DNA of 64,000 bases from an uncultured Verrucomicrobiota bacterium (lineage in GTDB: Bacteria > Verrucomicrobiota > Kiritimatiellia > CAIVKH01), in NCBI GenBank assembly GCA_937996795.1, contig CALKUH010000019.1, positions 1 through 64,000 on the forward strand, in the 5' to 3' direction. This document shows, piece by piece, positions 26,493 to 34,993 of this stretch (positions are counted from its first letter, which is position 1; every line of letters begins with the position of its first letter). The notes beneath the pieces are model-generated. The model searched no databases. It was not told where the DNA came from and saw nothing but the letters and a program-made list of their open reading frames with translations. A program made the position numbers and the translations under genes.

Positions 26493-27484
26493 TCGCCGCA
26501 CCTGAACCGCTGTTGAAGGTACGCGGGCTTTGCAAACACTTCCCCGTGATGAGCAAAGGCATCCGGCGCAGGCAAATTGGCGTCGTGAAGGCCTGCGACG
26601 AGATCAACTTCGACCTGATGCCCGGCGAGACACTGGGCCTCGTCGGTGAATCCGGCTGCGGCAAAACGACCACGGGCCGCACCATCCTGCGCGCACTGGC
26701 GCCGACGGCTGGAGAAGTGCTCTTCAAACTGCCCAACGGAAACAGCGTCGACCTCGCCACGCTGTCTGAAGCCCAACTCCGCCCGCTGCGGCCGCACATG
26801 CAGATGGTGTTCCAGGACCCGTATGCGAGCCTGAACCCCCGCATGACGGTGCGCGACATCGTGGCGGAGCCGCTGGTGATTCACAAGATGGCGAAAGGCA
26901 GCGAACTCGACGACCGAGTGTCGGACATGCTCAAACGCGTGGGCTTGAAACCCGAGCATCGCACGCGCTACCCGCACGCATTCAGCGGCGGGCAACGGCA
27001 GCGCGTCGGCATCGCGCGCGCGCTGATCATGCGCCCGAAGCTCGTGGTGTGCGATGAAGCCGTGTCGGCGCTCGATGTGTCCGTGCAGGCCCAGGTCATC
27101 AACCTGCTGCAGGATCTCCAGCAGGAACTCGGGCTGACCTATATTTTTATCGCGCACGACCTCAGCGTCGTAAAACACATTTGCGACCGGATCGCGGTGA
27201 TGTATGCGGGCCGGATCGTGGAGCTGGCCCAGACGCAGGCGCTCTTCGACAAGCCGGTTCACCACTACACGAAGATGTTGCTGTCCGCGGTGCCGAACCC
27301 GGACCCGGACGTGCCGATGAACATGGAAATCCGCGGCGAAGTGGCGGACCCGGGAAATCTCCCGCCGGGCTGCGCGTTCTCGCCGCGTTGCGCCGCCTGC
27401 ACGGACGCCTGCCGCAAGATTGTTCCCCAATTGGAGGAGAAATCCCCCGCACGCTTTGCGGCGTGCTATCACCCGGACCTGTAA
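26489..27484 (+). CDS. DppF/OppF-type ABC transporter ATPase
   Basis: 331 residues, the second ATPase of the importer. Visible motifs: Walker A G-E-S-G-C-G-K-T-T, Q-loop M-V-F-Q-D-P-Y-A-S-L-N-P, signature F-S-G-G-Q-R-Q-R, Walker B L-V-V-C-D-E-A-V-S-A-L-D, and the C-terminal P-P-G-C-A-F-S-P-R-C segment shared with its partner. An inserted segment after the first strand (S-K-G-I-R-R-R-Q-I-G) is typical for the OppF branch. It overlaps the first ATPase by 4 nt. A 71-nt gap with short repeats follows before GH29. Confidence 0.94.
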   Translation: MIAAPEPLLKVRGLCKHFPVMSKGIRRRQIGVVKACDEINFDLMPGETLGLVGESGCGKTTTGRTILRALAPTAGEVLFKLPNGNSVDLATLSEAQLRPLRPHMQMVFQDPYASLNPRMTVRDIVAEPLVIHKMAKGSELDDRVSDMLKRVGLKPEHRTRYPHAFSGGQRQRVGIARALIMRPKLVVCDEAVSALDVSVQAQVINLLQDLQQELGLTYIFIAHDLSVVKHICDRIAVMYAGRIVELAQTQALFDKPVHHYTKMLLSAVPNPDPDVPMNMEIRGEVADPGNLPPGCAFSPRCAACTDACRKIVPQLEEKSPARFAACYHPDL

Positions 27485-27494
27485 TTTGCACGCC

Positions 27495-27545
27495 TCGTCG
27501 TCGTCGAATAGCGAAAACGAGTGCGTGAACGAGAACGTGAACGAT
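27495..27545 (+). repeat. Short purine-rich tandem repeat (GAACGTGAACGA type)
   Basis: The gap between the second ATPase and GH29 holds CGTCGTCGTCG followed by GCGAAAACGAGTGCGTGAACGAGAACGTGAACGAT, an imperfect tandem of about 6-12 nt units. It resembles the repeat in front of the first ATPase. No Shine-Dalgarno sequence is evident before the GH29 start that follows. Confidence 0.5.
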
Positions 27546-27555
27546 TAAATAACCT

Positions 27556-28884
27556 ATGAGTACACCCGCCAAATCCGACGTCGCCGCCGATCAACACTCC
27601 ATCATCGGCATCCCGAACAACAACGACAACAAACCGGTAAATTTCCAGAGCAACCCGCATCCGGACGCGGCGTGGTTCCGCCGCGGGAATTTCGGCCTGT
27701 TCATCCACTGGGGCATCTCGACCGTCAACGGCACGGTGGACCTTTCGTGGGGCATGATCCAAGGGGCGGCCTATGATCTCGGGCGCAAGATCACGCCGCG
27801 CGAATATTTCGACCTCGCGCCCCGGTTCCAGCCGGACCAGTTCAATCCCCGCAAGTGGCTGAAGGCCGCAAAAGCCGCGGGCATGAACCACGCGATCCTG
27901 ACGACCAAACATCACGACGGCTTCGCCCTCTGGCCCAGCGCGTTCGGCGACTTCAACACGAAACGCTGGCAGAACGGCCGCGACTACGTGCGCGAATATG
28001 TCGACGCCTGCCGCGAACTCGATTTCAAGGTCGGGCTCTACTACTCCCCGCCGGACTGGCACTACACCCGCGAGCGCATGTCCTACTGCCGCGCAAGCAC
28101 CGGGCAGATGCCGACGCCGCACCTCGACCTCGACCACAAGCCGCGCACGCTCCCGCCGCCCGATCCGGCGTTCGACCGCGCACACCACGCCTACCTGAAG
28201 GGCCAGATCGAGGAACTGCTGACGAACTACGGCCGCATCGACCTGCTGTTTTTCGACGGGCGCCCCGAGGTCATCTCGCTCGACCGCATCCGCGAATTGC
28301 AGCCCGGTATCCTCGTCAACGAGCGGATGCACGGCTATGGCGACTACACGACACCCGAGTGCCGCGTGCCGGACCAGGCGCCGAACCCGCCGTGGGAGAG
28401 CGTCGATGTCTGGGACGTCGCGGGTCGCTGGGGCTACGCCGAGCCGTTCATGCAGAAATCCGCACAATCCGTCATTTGGCGCCTCTGCCAGTGCCTCGGC
28501 ATGGACGGCAACTACATGGTCAATGTGGGTCCGCTCGCCAGCGGGGAATTGCCGCCGCGCGTGTATGCGGATCTCGCGGAGATCGAGCAGTGGCGCAGCT
28601 GGGCCGCTCCTGCGCTGCGGAACTTCAAGCCGCTCAAAGGCATCTGCCGCCTGCCCGCCAACGACCAGGGGGACACGATCTATGTGTTCGTGCCGCCCCT
28701 CACCGAACACCTGATTGGGCTGGAGCCGGTCCGCCGGCCCAAATCCATCACCTTGTTGCGCACGGGCACGCCGCTGCAATACGGCTACATGGATACCTAC
28801 CGCCCAACCGCGAAGCTGAACATCGTGCCGCCGTCGGTGACGGAATCCTATCGGGGCGTGGAAGTGATCCGCATCAATTTCTAA
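27556..28884 (+). CDS. GH29 family alpha-L-fucosidase, cytoplasmic
   Basis: 442 residues without a signal peptide. GH29 hallmarks: F-R-R-G-N-F-G-L-F-I-H-W-G (41-53), T-T-K-H-H-D-G-F (116-123), and the nucleophile Asp234 in I-D-L-L-F-F-D-G-R-P. The C-terminal beta-domain is present but short. The reaction is retaining hydrolysis of alpha-L-fucosides. Residues 170-215 form a loop (R-A-S-T-G-Q-M-P-T-P-H-L) longer than in typical members and may shape substrate choice. It is the last gene of the plus-strand import cassette and meets the minus-strand helical-repeat gene tail to tail with 12 nt between. Inferred role: remove fucose from imported oligosaccharides together with the signal-less GH95. 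Confidence 0.9.
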   Translation: MSTPAKSDVAADQHSIIGIPNNNDNKPVNFQSNPHPDAAWFRRGNFGLFIHWGISTVNGTVDLSWGMIQGAAYDLGRKITPREYFDLAPRFQPDQFNPRKWLKAAKAAGMNHAILTTKHHDGFALWPSAFGDFNTKRWQNGRDYVREYVDACRELDFKVGLYYSPPDWHYTRERMSYCRASTGQMPTPHLDLDHKPRTLPPPDPAFDRAHHAYLKGQIEELLTNYGRIDLLFFDGRPEVISLDRIRELQPGILVNERMHGYGDYTTPECRVPDQAPNPPWESVDVWDVAGRWGYAEPFMQKSAQSVIWRLCQCLGMDGNYMVNVGPLASGELPPRVYADLAEIEQWRSWAAPALRNFKPLKGICRLPANDQGDTIYVFVPPLTEHLIGLEPVRRPKSITLLRTGTPLQYGYMDTYRPTAKLNIVPPSVTESYRGVEVIRINF

Positions 28885-28896
28885 TCGCGACACGGG

Positions 28897-29850
28897 TCAG
28901 GGCGTGCCGGCCAGCAGGGCCGCATGGTCTGCCTGTCGCTGTTCGTCCAGCCAGGCATGCGCCTGCAGGCATGCCTGTGTTGTGGACAGTGTGTTCGCCC
29001 ACAATTCCGCACTGACCGCATCGCGCGGCGCGAGGTGGCGGATGAACTCCTCCACCGCGCGATCGCGCAGATCGCAGGGCGGCAACCCGTTCATCCACGC
29101 CGCCGCCGCCGCCGCGTCCTGTTGCGCCCACTGCTGGACCAGATTCATCACCGCGGCATGCTGCATATCGCCCGGGGGAAAGGCCTCCACCCACGCCGCC
29201 GCGACCGGGGCCTCCTGCTGCGCCCACCGCTGTACAATGCCCGCAACGGCATCCGACTGGCGGCGTCCCGGAGGAATCGCATCAATCGCAAACAGGGCGG
29301 CGGCGCGCGGGTCCCGGTCCGCCCACAGCGTCGCGACCGCAACAAGCGCCCGTTGTCTCAAGGCTTCCGATTCGATTAGTACCGCCCACGCGCCCGACCG
29401 TTCCGGATCTTTCGAGGCCCACTGACGCACCACGTGAAGCACGGCTTCGTCGGAGGTTCCGCCGGAATTCTTATCCATCAACGACCGGGGCGGATGGCCC
29501 TGCGACACCGCATAGGCGTGCGGTATCGATTCGCGTTCACGCAGCGCGCTCTGCGGCACAGGAGCCGAGACCTCATCCTGCACAACCAACACGCCGGCTT
29601 GCACGTCCTGCTCATCGAGTTCTTCTTCGACAACCGGACGGAGCGCGACCTCCGGATGCAAGGGCTGACGGCGGGTTTGGAAGCCCATTCCCGCCGTCCC
29701 TGCGCTACCGTCATCGGAAGGAATCAGTCGGGCGCCTGCGTGCGAGGCGGGCGTCCCCGGCGCCGCCGAACGTCCGGTGTGGAATACGGCGCCCGCGGCG
29801 CATGCCGCGAAGACCGCGACTCCCCACCCGACGATTCGGTTGGCGCGCAT
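28897..29850 (-). CDS. Membrane-anchored or secreted protein with W/DP helical repeats, function unknown
   Basis: 317 residues from the ATG at 29850 (an in-frame GTG lies 9 nt earlier). An N-terminal apolar segment (I-V-G-W-G-V-A-V-F-A-A-C-A-A-G) is a signal peptide or anchor. Residues about 45-125 are low-complexity and acidic. From about 130 there are four or five degenerate copies of a roughly 31-residue helical unit of the form A-V-x-x-I-V-Q-R-W-A-Q-Q-D/E-A-x-x-A-A-A-W-x-x-x-x-P-P-G-D. Such repeats are frequent in Verrucomicrobiota proteins of unknown role and presumably form a solenoid for protein contacts. It follows the beta-helix gene by only 12 nt, so they are probably co-expressed. 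I do not recognise a function. Confidence 0.7.
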   Translation of the reverse strand: MRANRIVGWGVAVFAACAAGAVFHTGRSAAPGTPASHAGARLIPSDDGSAGTAGMGFQTRRQPLHPEVALRPVVEEELDEQDVQAGVLVVQDEVSAPVPQSALRERESIPHAYAVSQGHPPRSLMDKNSGGTSDEAVLHVVRQWASKDPERSGAWAVLIESEALRQRALVAVATLWADRDPRAAALFAIDAIPPGRRQSDAVAGIVQRWAQQEAPVAAAWVEAFPPGDMQHAAVMNLVQQWAQQDAAAAAAWMNGLPPCDLRDRAVEEFIRHLAPRDAVSAELWANTLSTTQACLQAHAWLDEQRQADHAALLAGTP

Positions 29851-29862
29851 GGCAACCACTGC

Positions 29863-32800
29863 TTACGGCGTTGCGGTGACGGACGTGATCGTGCCCGTCG
29901 CCATGGTGGAGTTGTTGTGGCTGGTCAGCGAGATGCCGATCAACACATTCGACGACATCGTGATCGTCTTGGAATTGATCGTCGTCCAGTTGGTCCCGTT
30001 GGTCGAGTAATAGCCCGTGAACGTATTACCCGTCCGGTTGACGCGCACCCACTTCGGCGGCGCGCCAATCGAAACCGCCGTTTGCGTGGCGTTGCCACCG
30101 GCGGTCAACCGCCACTGACAACTGACACCCACCGTCGGACGCATATGAACCGCCATGTGCTCCGCGTTCGTGGCGACGGACTCGCGGATCATCACGCCGA
30201 ACTTGGTCCACGAGTCGACGTTCTGCACGCTGGTCACCCGCCCGATGATGTCGCAGTCACCGCTGGCGAGCTGATAGACATAGCGGAAGTGGTCGCTGGC
30301 GTTCCAAATGTCGGAGCCGGACGCCCCCACGAAGTAGGTGCCGTTCGACCAGAAGGCGTGGCCGGGATACGTCACGTTGCCGATGACCACGGTTTCCCAT
30401 GGACTCAGCAGCGACTCCGTCGTCGCCGACGCCTCGGCGGAATCACTGCTGGACCCCGACACCGCATTCACGGCGGCCACCACGTAGTAATAGGTTACGC
30501 CGAGCCCAAGGTTCGTGTCCGCGAGCGTCGTATCGGCGACGCCCGTGGCGATCGTCGCGTAGGGCCCGCCGCTGTTCGTCGCGCGCTTCACGGTGTAGCT
30601 GTCCGCGAACGCCGCGGCCGACCAGGTGAGATCCACCCCGTTGTAGATCCCCTCGGCCTGCAGGTTTGTCGGCGTCGAAGGGGACGGCATGTCGACGGTG
30701 AAGTTCCAAACCGGTCCCGTGGCCACGCCGCCGGCATTCATCTCGTCGATGCGCCAGTAGTAGGTCGCGTTGTACGCCAGCGTTCCGGGCGCGTAGCTCG
30801 TGCCGGACTGTGTGGCGACATGCTCCGGATCGCCCGAATTCGCCGACCCGACCGCGGCGGCGCTTGTGCCGAAGTACACGCGGCGCTCCGCCGCGCGGGC
30901 GCCCGCGCTCCAGCTCAACGTCGGTGCATTGACCGTGCTGGATGACGGGCTGTCGGGGCTCGGCGCGGACGCGAGGCCCGGCGCCTCGATGATGGTCGTA
31001 AAGGACCAGACGTCGCCCGTTGTCACGCCGCCTTCATTCACCCCGTCGATACGCCAGTAGTGCGTCGTGTCGTAGGCGAGCGCCCCCGGGTCATGGGTGG
31101 TGGCGGTCTGTTCGCCCGCGTAAGCGAGCGAGGCCGCATTCGTCCCGATGTATACGCGGTGCGAGGTCGCCCGCGCGCCGGCGGTCCACGCCAGCGTGGC
31201 GTCGATCTCGACGGGTGTCGCCCCGTTGCCGGGCGCGGGCGACGCGGCGAGGGCCGGCGCCTCCACGATCGTCGTGAACTGCCAGACCTGGCCTTTGATG
31301 CGCGCGCCGTTCTTTACTTCATCCACACGCCAGTAGTAGCGCGTGTCGTGGGCCAGTCCGGCAGGCGCATAAGTGGTGGCGGATTGCGTGCCCTTGAAGA
31401 GGCCGCCGCTGTTCGTGCTGGCGGACGCGACCTGCGCGAAGTTCGTCCCCACATACACATCGCGCCACGTGACGCCCGAGCCGCCCGTCCACGACAGCGT
31501 CACATTCGTCGCGACCAGCGTGGCCCCGTGCACGGGGCTCGGCCAGTCCGCGCCATCCACCGCGGGCCAGACCAGCAGCGTCTGACTGCTCGCCGGGAAA
31601 CCCACATAGGTCGGGCGGTCATCGAGCCAGCGGTTGCCGCGCACCAGCACATGGGAGAAGTTGCCGGAGCGGGAATTGGTGGAGACGTGGTTGTTCTCGA
31701 TGATGCCGTTGTGGTTGGCGAACGCGCCGCTGAGCTCGATGCGCGACGCGCTCGCGGTGTTCGAATGCGCGATGTTGTTCCGGAACACGATGCCGTCGCC
31801 CACGGAGCGGCCCTTCAGGAACTCGATGTGCAGCGGCGTCCGGTCCTCCAGGCGATCCGACAGGGTGTTGACCGTGTATCCCAGCTGCACATTCCCCGTC
31901 ACGATGACGTTGTCGTACCACTCCGCGTTCCAGCCCGGCAGGATGGCCTGGTTCCGGCCGCCGCCGCCGGCGTTCATCCATCCGTTCATCCAGTTGTTCG
32001 GATACGTCACCGTATTCTGCGAATAGACAATGTCGGTGGAGTGGCGGTACGCCCACACCCAGTCGCCGACAAACTGGTTCCGGTACAGGATCGCGCGGCC
32101 GATCTGTGTGACGAGGTGGACGATGGAGGAGCCATCCGGATCGACATCCCACGCGCGGTCGAGCGTGATGTTGCGGCCGTTACGAGATTTCATATGCCGG
32201 TACTGCCCCTCGCCGCGCCCGTCCATGATATAGACGCCGCAGAAGTTATAGAGCGTCCCCGTACTGAGGTTGAGGGAGCTGGCAAGCGTCATGTTGGTGC
32301 CGTTCACGCTTTCGATGTAGCCCAGATACGGGCCGTCGCCGCCGTCCGTGGACCAGCCCGGCACCGTGTTGTGGGCCAGGTAGTAGAAGTCCGAGTACGG
32401 TCCGCCATAGTTCGCGAGCGTGATCCCGTAGCCCGAGATATTGTTGTGCTCGATCAGGGTGTTGTAGCCGTCCTCCGCCTGGATCGCGTTGCCGCCCTGC
32501 AAGCTGCTGTGGAAATAATTCGAGATGATCTGCACATGATTGGCCTCCGTCTGGATGCCGCGCGAAAGCCCGGTGAACTCATTGCCGATGATCTGGATGT
32601 TGTCCCCGCTGCAATTGATCGTGCGGATCCCGCTTTGCGGCTTGTTGTTCACATTCAAGTATCGGCTGATCTTGCAGTCCTGGATGCGGAACTGGCCCCA
32701 CGTATTGATCAGGTGGCCGGTGTGGCTCACGAAGTCCAGGTGCAGGTTCTCAAAGGCATATTCGCCACCCGTGAAGACATACTCGTCCTTGTTCGCCGAG

Positions 32801-34623
32801 GCATTCGTCGGCCAGCGCAAGACGCTCAACCCGCTGCCGTCGCCCCGCACGATGGTCTTGTTGGGCACACGCATCTGGATGTTCGAGATGCTGTAGGTCC
32901 CGGCGGGCACGTACACCACGCCGCCCCCGTTGTTCGAGGCCGCGTTCAAGGCCGCCCTGAACCGGAGCGTGTCCGTCGCGTTGGTAAACGTCGTGATGTT
33001 GAACACGTTGGTGGGCCACACGACGGGATTTGAAATCGTGAACCCCTGATGCGCGCCGGAGTCCAGCGGCTTGGTCGCGCAACGCACCCAGCCGGCATTA
33101 CCCCCGTAGCCGTTGTGGATGTAGACCGTGTACGTACCCGCGGTCACGGAAGCGGGAATCGGGAAGCGCGCGGAGTACGCCTCGGCCTGCTGCGCCGTCG
33201 CGATGCCGATGGTCGCGCCGCCCTGCACAAAGGCGAGGCGCACGTTGGTGGCGCCGCCACCATTCTTGTCGAGATTGATCGCGCGCCCCTGCACGCGAAT
33301 CCACCCGCCCGGGCTCGCCTTGCTGCCCGTGTCGCCCAGCGTCCACCACGGATCGGGCCGGTTCAGGCGCTGGATGTCGGACGTCTTGCCGCCGGTGATG
33401 ATGCGGTACGCGTACACGCCCGCGGGCATGTCCGAGGCGACCGGCAGGATAAAATGGATGCCGCGCTTGTGGGACATCACGGTCTGGGCATCCGTCCACT
33501 CGGCGACCGTCGGCGCGGGATCGTTCACATTCGGATTGCCGATGGTGTCGTCCGGCAGGCGCGCGAGTTGCACCTTCGTGTGGCCGATGCTCCAGAACCC
33601 GTTGCCGCGGACCAGGACGGCTTCGTCGGGATAATTCGGCAGGGACGTCCAGAACACGCGCGGCTTGCCGGGCGTGAAGGACCAGATCGCGCCCTTCCAC
33701 GGACTGCCGGGCAGGTTCGTGTTCACCTCGTCGATGCGCCAGTAGTACGTCTGGTCCACCGTCAGCGGACCCGCGATCGTATAGTTGGTCGCCGTCACCC
33801 GGCCGAGGTACACATTCGTCGAGGCCGTGGTCGCCGTCGCCACCGCGTTCGAATCCGATCCAAAATACACATCGTGCCCCAGCGTCGGCGAGGCGTGGGC
33901 CGAGGCCTTCCAGCGCAACACCACATTCGTCACCGGCAGGTCCGTCGCGCCCGATTCCGGGGTCGGCCCGTAGGACGTGTAGAAGGACGAGCCGCGCACC
34001 GAGGTCTTGCCCGTCACGCTCACATTGTAATCGTATTGCACGCTGCCGTTGCCGTCATAGGCGATCACGAGACCGTCCGCGACATAGCCCGCAATCTTGT
34101 TCGTCACGTTCCCATTGATCACCAGGGTTCCGCCGCCAACATCCAGATAGCTGTACAAGTTGCTGGCCACACTGAAGACCGCCGCCGTCGCCGTGCCGCC
34201 GTAGAGCTGGAAAATGCCGGTCCCGTTGGCGCCGACGTCCAGATTATTGCCCACCACCAGGCGGCCACCGGTCATCTCCAGGCGTCCCTGCACACCCGAA
34301 GCGTCTCCGATCGTCAAATTCTGGCCAACCCAGAGCAATCCGCCCTCGATGTAGACGGGAATCGTGCCCTGCCCGGCGCCGGGCCCAATGAGAACCATCT
34401 GCGCAATTCCGGTCACCCCGTCAACGATCCGCGGATAGCGGTTGAATGCGCTGGAATAAATATTCGCCTGATCGTTGTCACTCGGCGGATTGGCCACCCC
34501 GCTCCAATTGGGCCCGTTGGTCCACGAATCGCTCGTCTGCCCATTCCAATTCTTGTTCCCCGCCCAGCCCGTTGATGCACTCAACGCGACCACCAGTCCC
34601 AACCAGACGCATCGATTGAACAT
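29863..34623 (-). CDS. Giant secreted right-handed parallel beta-helix protein with Fn3-like repeats
   Basis: 1586 residues from the ATG at 34623, preceded by GGGAGGG; a longer in-frame start at 34731 would put a terminator-like hairpin in the coding region. Signal peptide 1-21. Order: autotransporter-like beta-repeat segment (about 22-190; G-G-R-L-V-V-G-N-N-L-D-V-G), a Fn3-like unit with T-Y-Y-W-R-I-D-E-V-N, an IPT-like segment, a pectate-lyase-type parallel beta-helix (about 565-1010; G-G-V-V-Y-V-P-A-G-T-Y then many N-x-I-S/N-x-F turns), three further Fn3-like units each ending in Y-Y-W-R-(V/I)-D and W-x-F-T, a fourth Fn3 unit, and a C-terminal DUF1349/laminin-like beta-sandwich (W-T-K-F-G-V-M-I-R-E). 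It is likely a polysaccharide lyase or hydrolase with binding modules; the catalytic residues cannot be assigned. Confidence 0.8.
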   Translation of the reverse strand: MFNRCVWLGLVVALSASTGWAGNKNWNGQTSDSWTNGPNWSGVANPPSDNDQANIYSSAFNRYPRIVDGVTGIAQMVLIGPGAGQGTIPVYIEGGLLWVGQNLTIGDASGVQGRLEMTGGRLVVGNNLDVGANGTGIFQLYGGTATAAVFSVASNLYSYLDVGGGTLVINGNVTNKIAGYVADGLVIAYDGNGSVQYDYNVSVTGKTSVRGSSFYTSYGPTPESGATDLPVTNVVLRWKASAHASPTLGHDVYFGSDSNAVATATTASTNVYLGRVTATNYTIAGPLTVDQTYYWRIDEVNTNLPGSPWKGAIWSFTPGKPRVFWTSLPNYPDEAVLVRGNGFWSIGHTKVQLARLPDDTIGNPNVNDPAPTVAEWTDAQTVMSHKRGIHFILPVASDMPAGVYAYRIITGGKTSDIQRLNRPDPWWTLGDTGSKASPGGWIRVQGRAINLDKNGGGATNVRLAFVQGGATIGIATAQQAEAYSARFPIPASVTAGTYTVYIHNGYGGNAGWVRCATKPLDSGAHQGFTISNPVVWPTNVFNITTFTNATDTLRFRAALNAASNNGGGVVYVPAGTYSISNIQMRVPNKTIVRGDGSGLSVLRWPTNASANKDEYVFTGGEYAFENLHLDFVSHTGHLINTWGQFRIQDCKISRYLNVNNKPQSGIRTINCSGDNIQIIGNEFTGLSRGIQTEANHVQIISNYFHSSLQGGNAIQAEDGYNTLIEHNNISGYGITLANYGGPYSDFYYLAHNTVPGWSTDGGDGPYLGYIESVNGTNMTLASSLNLSTGTLYNFCGVYIMDGRGEGQYRHMKSRNGRNITLDRAWDVDPDGSSIVHLVTQIGRAILYRNQFVGDWVWAYRHSTDIVYSQNTVTYPNNWMNGWMNAGGGGRNQAILPGWNAEWYDNVIVTGNVQLGYTVNTLSDRLEDRTPLHIEFLKGRSVGDGIVFRNNIAHSNTASASRIELSGAFANHNGIIENNHVSTNSRSGNFSHVLVRGNRWLDDRPTYVGFPASSQTLLVWPAVDGADWPSPVHGATLVATNVTLSWTGGSGVTWRDVYVGTNFAQVASASTNSGGLFKGTQSATTYAPAGLAHDTRYYWRVDEVKNGARIKGQVWQFTTIVEAPALAASPAPGNGATPVEIDATLAWTAGARATSHRVYIGTNAASLAYAGEQTATTHDPGALAYDTTHYWRIDGVNEGGVTTGDVWSFTTIIEAPGLASAPSPDSPSSSTVNAPTLSWSAGARAAERRVYFGTSAAAVGSANSGDPEHVATQSGTSYAPGTLAYNATYYWRIDEMNAGGVATGPVWNFTVDMPSPSTPTNLQAEGIYNGVDLTWSAAAFADSYTVKRATNSGGPYATIATGVADTTLADTNLGLGVTYYYVVAAVNAVSGSSSDSAEASATTESLLSPWETVVIGNVTYPGHAFWSNGTYFVGASGSDIWNASDHFRYVYQLASGDCDIIGRVTSVQNVDSWTKFGVMIRESVATNAEHMAVHMRPTVGVSCQWRLTAGGNATQTAVSIGAPPKWVRVNRTGNTFTGYYSTNGTNWTTINSKTITMSSNVLIGISLTSHNNSTMATGTITSVTATP

Positions 34624-34681
34624 GACCACACCCTCCCTTGCTTCCACGGTTGTTGCCATCCTCACCGCCGCACGCGGGCAT

Positions 34682-34714
34682 AAAAAAAGCGGATGCGTCA
34701 TCCAACGCATCCAC
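34682..34714 (-). terminator. Rho-independent terminator in the leader of the beta-helix gene
   Basis: On the minus strand GTGGATGCGT-TGGATG-ACGCATCCGC (34714-34689) forms a 10-bp stem with one G-U pair, followed at once by seven T (34688-34682). It lies only about 60 nt upstream of the beta-helix start codon and 280 nt downstream of the preceding sulfatase stop. It may simply end the sulfatase transcript or act as a leader attenuator. Confidence 0.75.
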
Positions 34715-34993
34715 CCAATCCTCACCGCCACCGCCTACATCTCGTAAACGCCGTCAGCATGCTTGTAATTATTTTGCAAGGCCGAGATAACACAATATTA
34801 AAATTAGTTTAATATGGGCCACATCCGGACCGCTCCTGGTACAGCGCTTGACTTCGCTGACCGATTTGCCGATAAAAAGTAAAATATCGGCCCATTATCG
34901 CATCAAAAACACTGATGCAATAACGTTATTACAATGCGATGGTATGGAGGGCCGGCCAGATTGTAATTAGCTGGCTTTGGGGAGAATCCGGCG
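34715..34993. promoter_or_regulatory. AT-rich gap with three successive inverted repeats
   Basis: This gap is clearly AT-richer than its surroundings. It holds GCCGATA-N10-TATCGGC (34868-34891), GCATCA-N7-TGATGC (34900-34918) and the perfect palindrome AATAACGTTATT (34919-34930), packed into 63 bp. TTGTAATTA occurs at about 34763 and 34955. A promoter for the beta-helix gene probably lies here. No reading frame of note is present. Confidence 0.45.

Noticed and set aside
20884..27484. Dipeptide importer unrelated to glycans
   Set aside because: Family membership alone would allow it, but overlap-coupling with GH43 and operon position between glycan enzymes make an oligosaccharide cargo more likely. 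No dpp symbols were assigned.
27495..27545. CRISPR-like array from short repeats near GH29
   Set aside because: Units are only 6-12 nt, imperfect and without spacers of constant length, and there are no cas genes.
34835..34876. TTGACT-N17-GATAAA promoter-like sequence on the plus strand
   Set aside because: No plus-strand gene follows; only the 3' end of a minus-strand sulfatase lies downstream. Possible antisense start, but unsupported.
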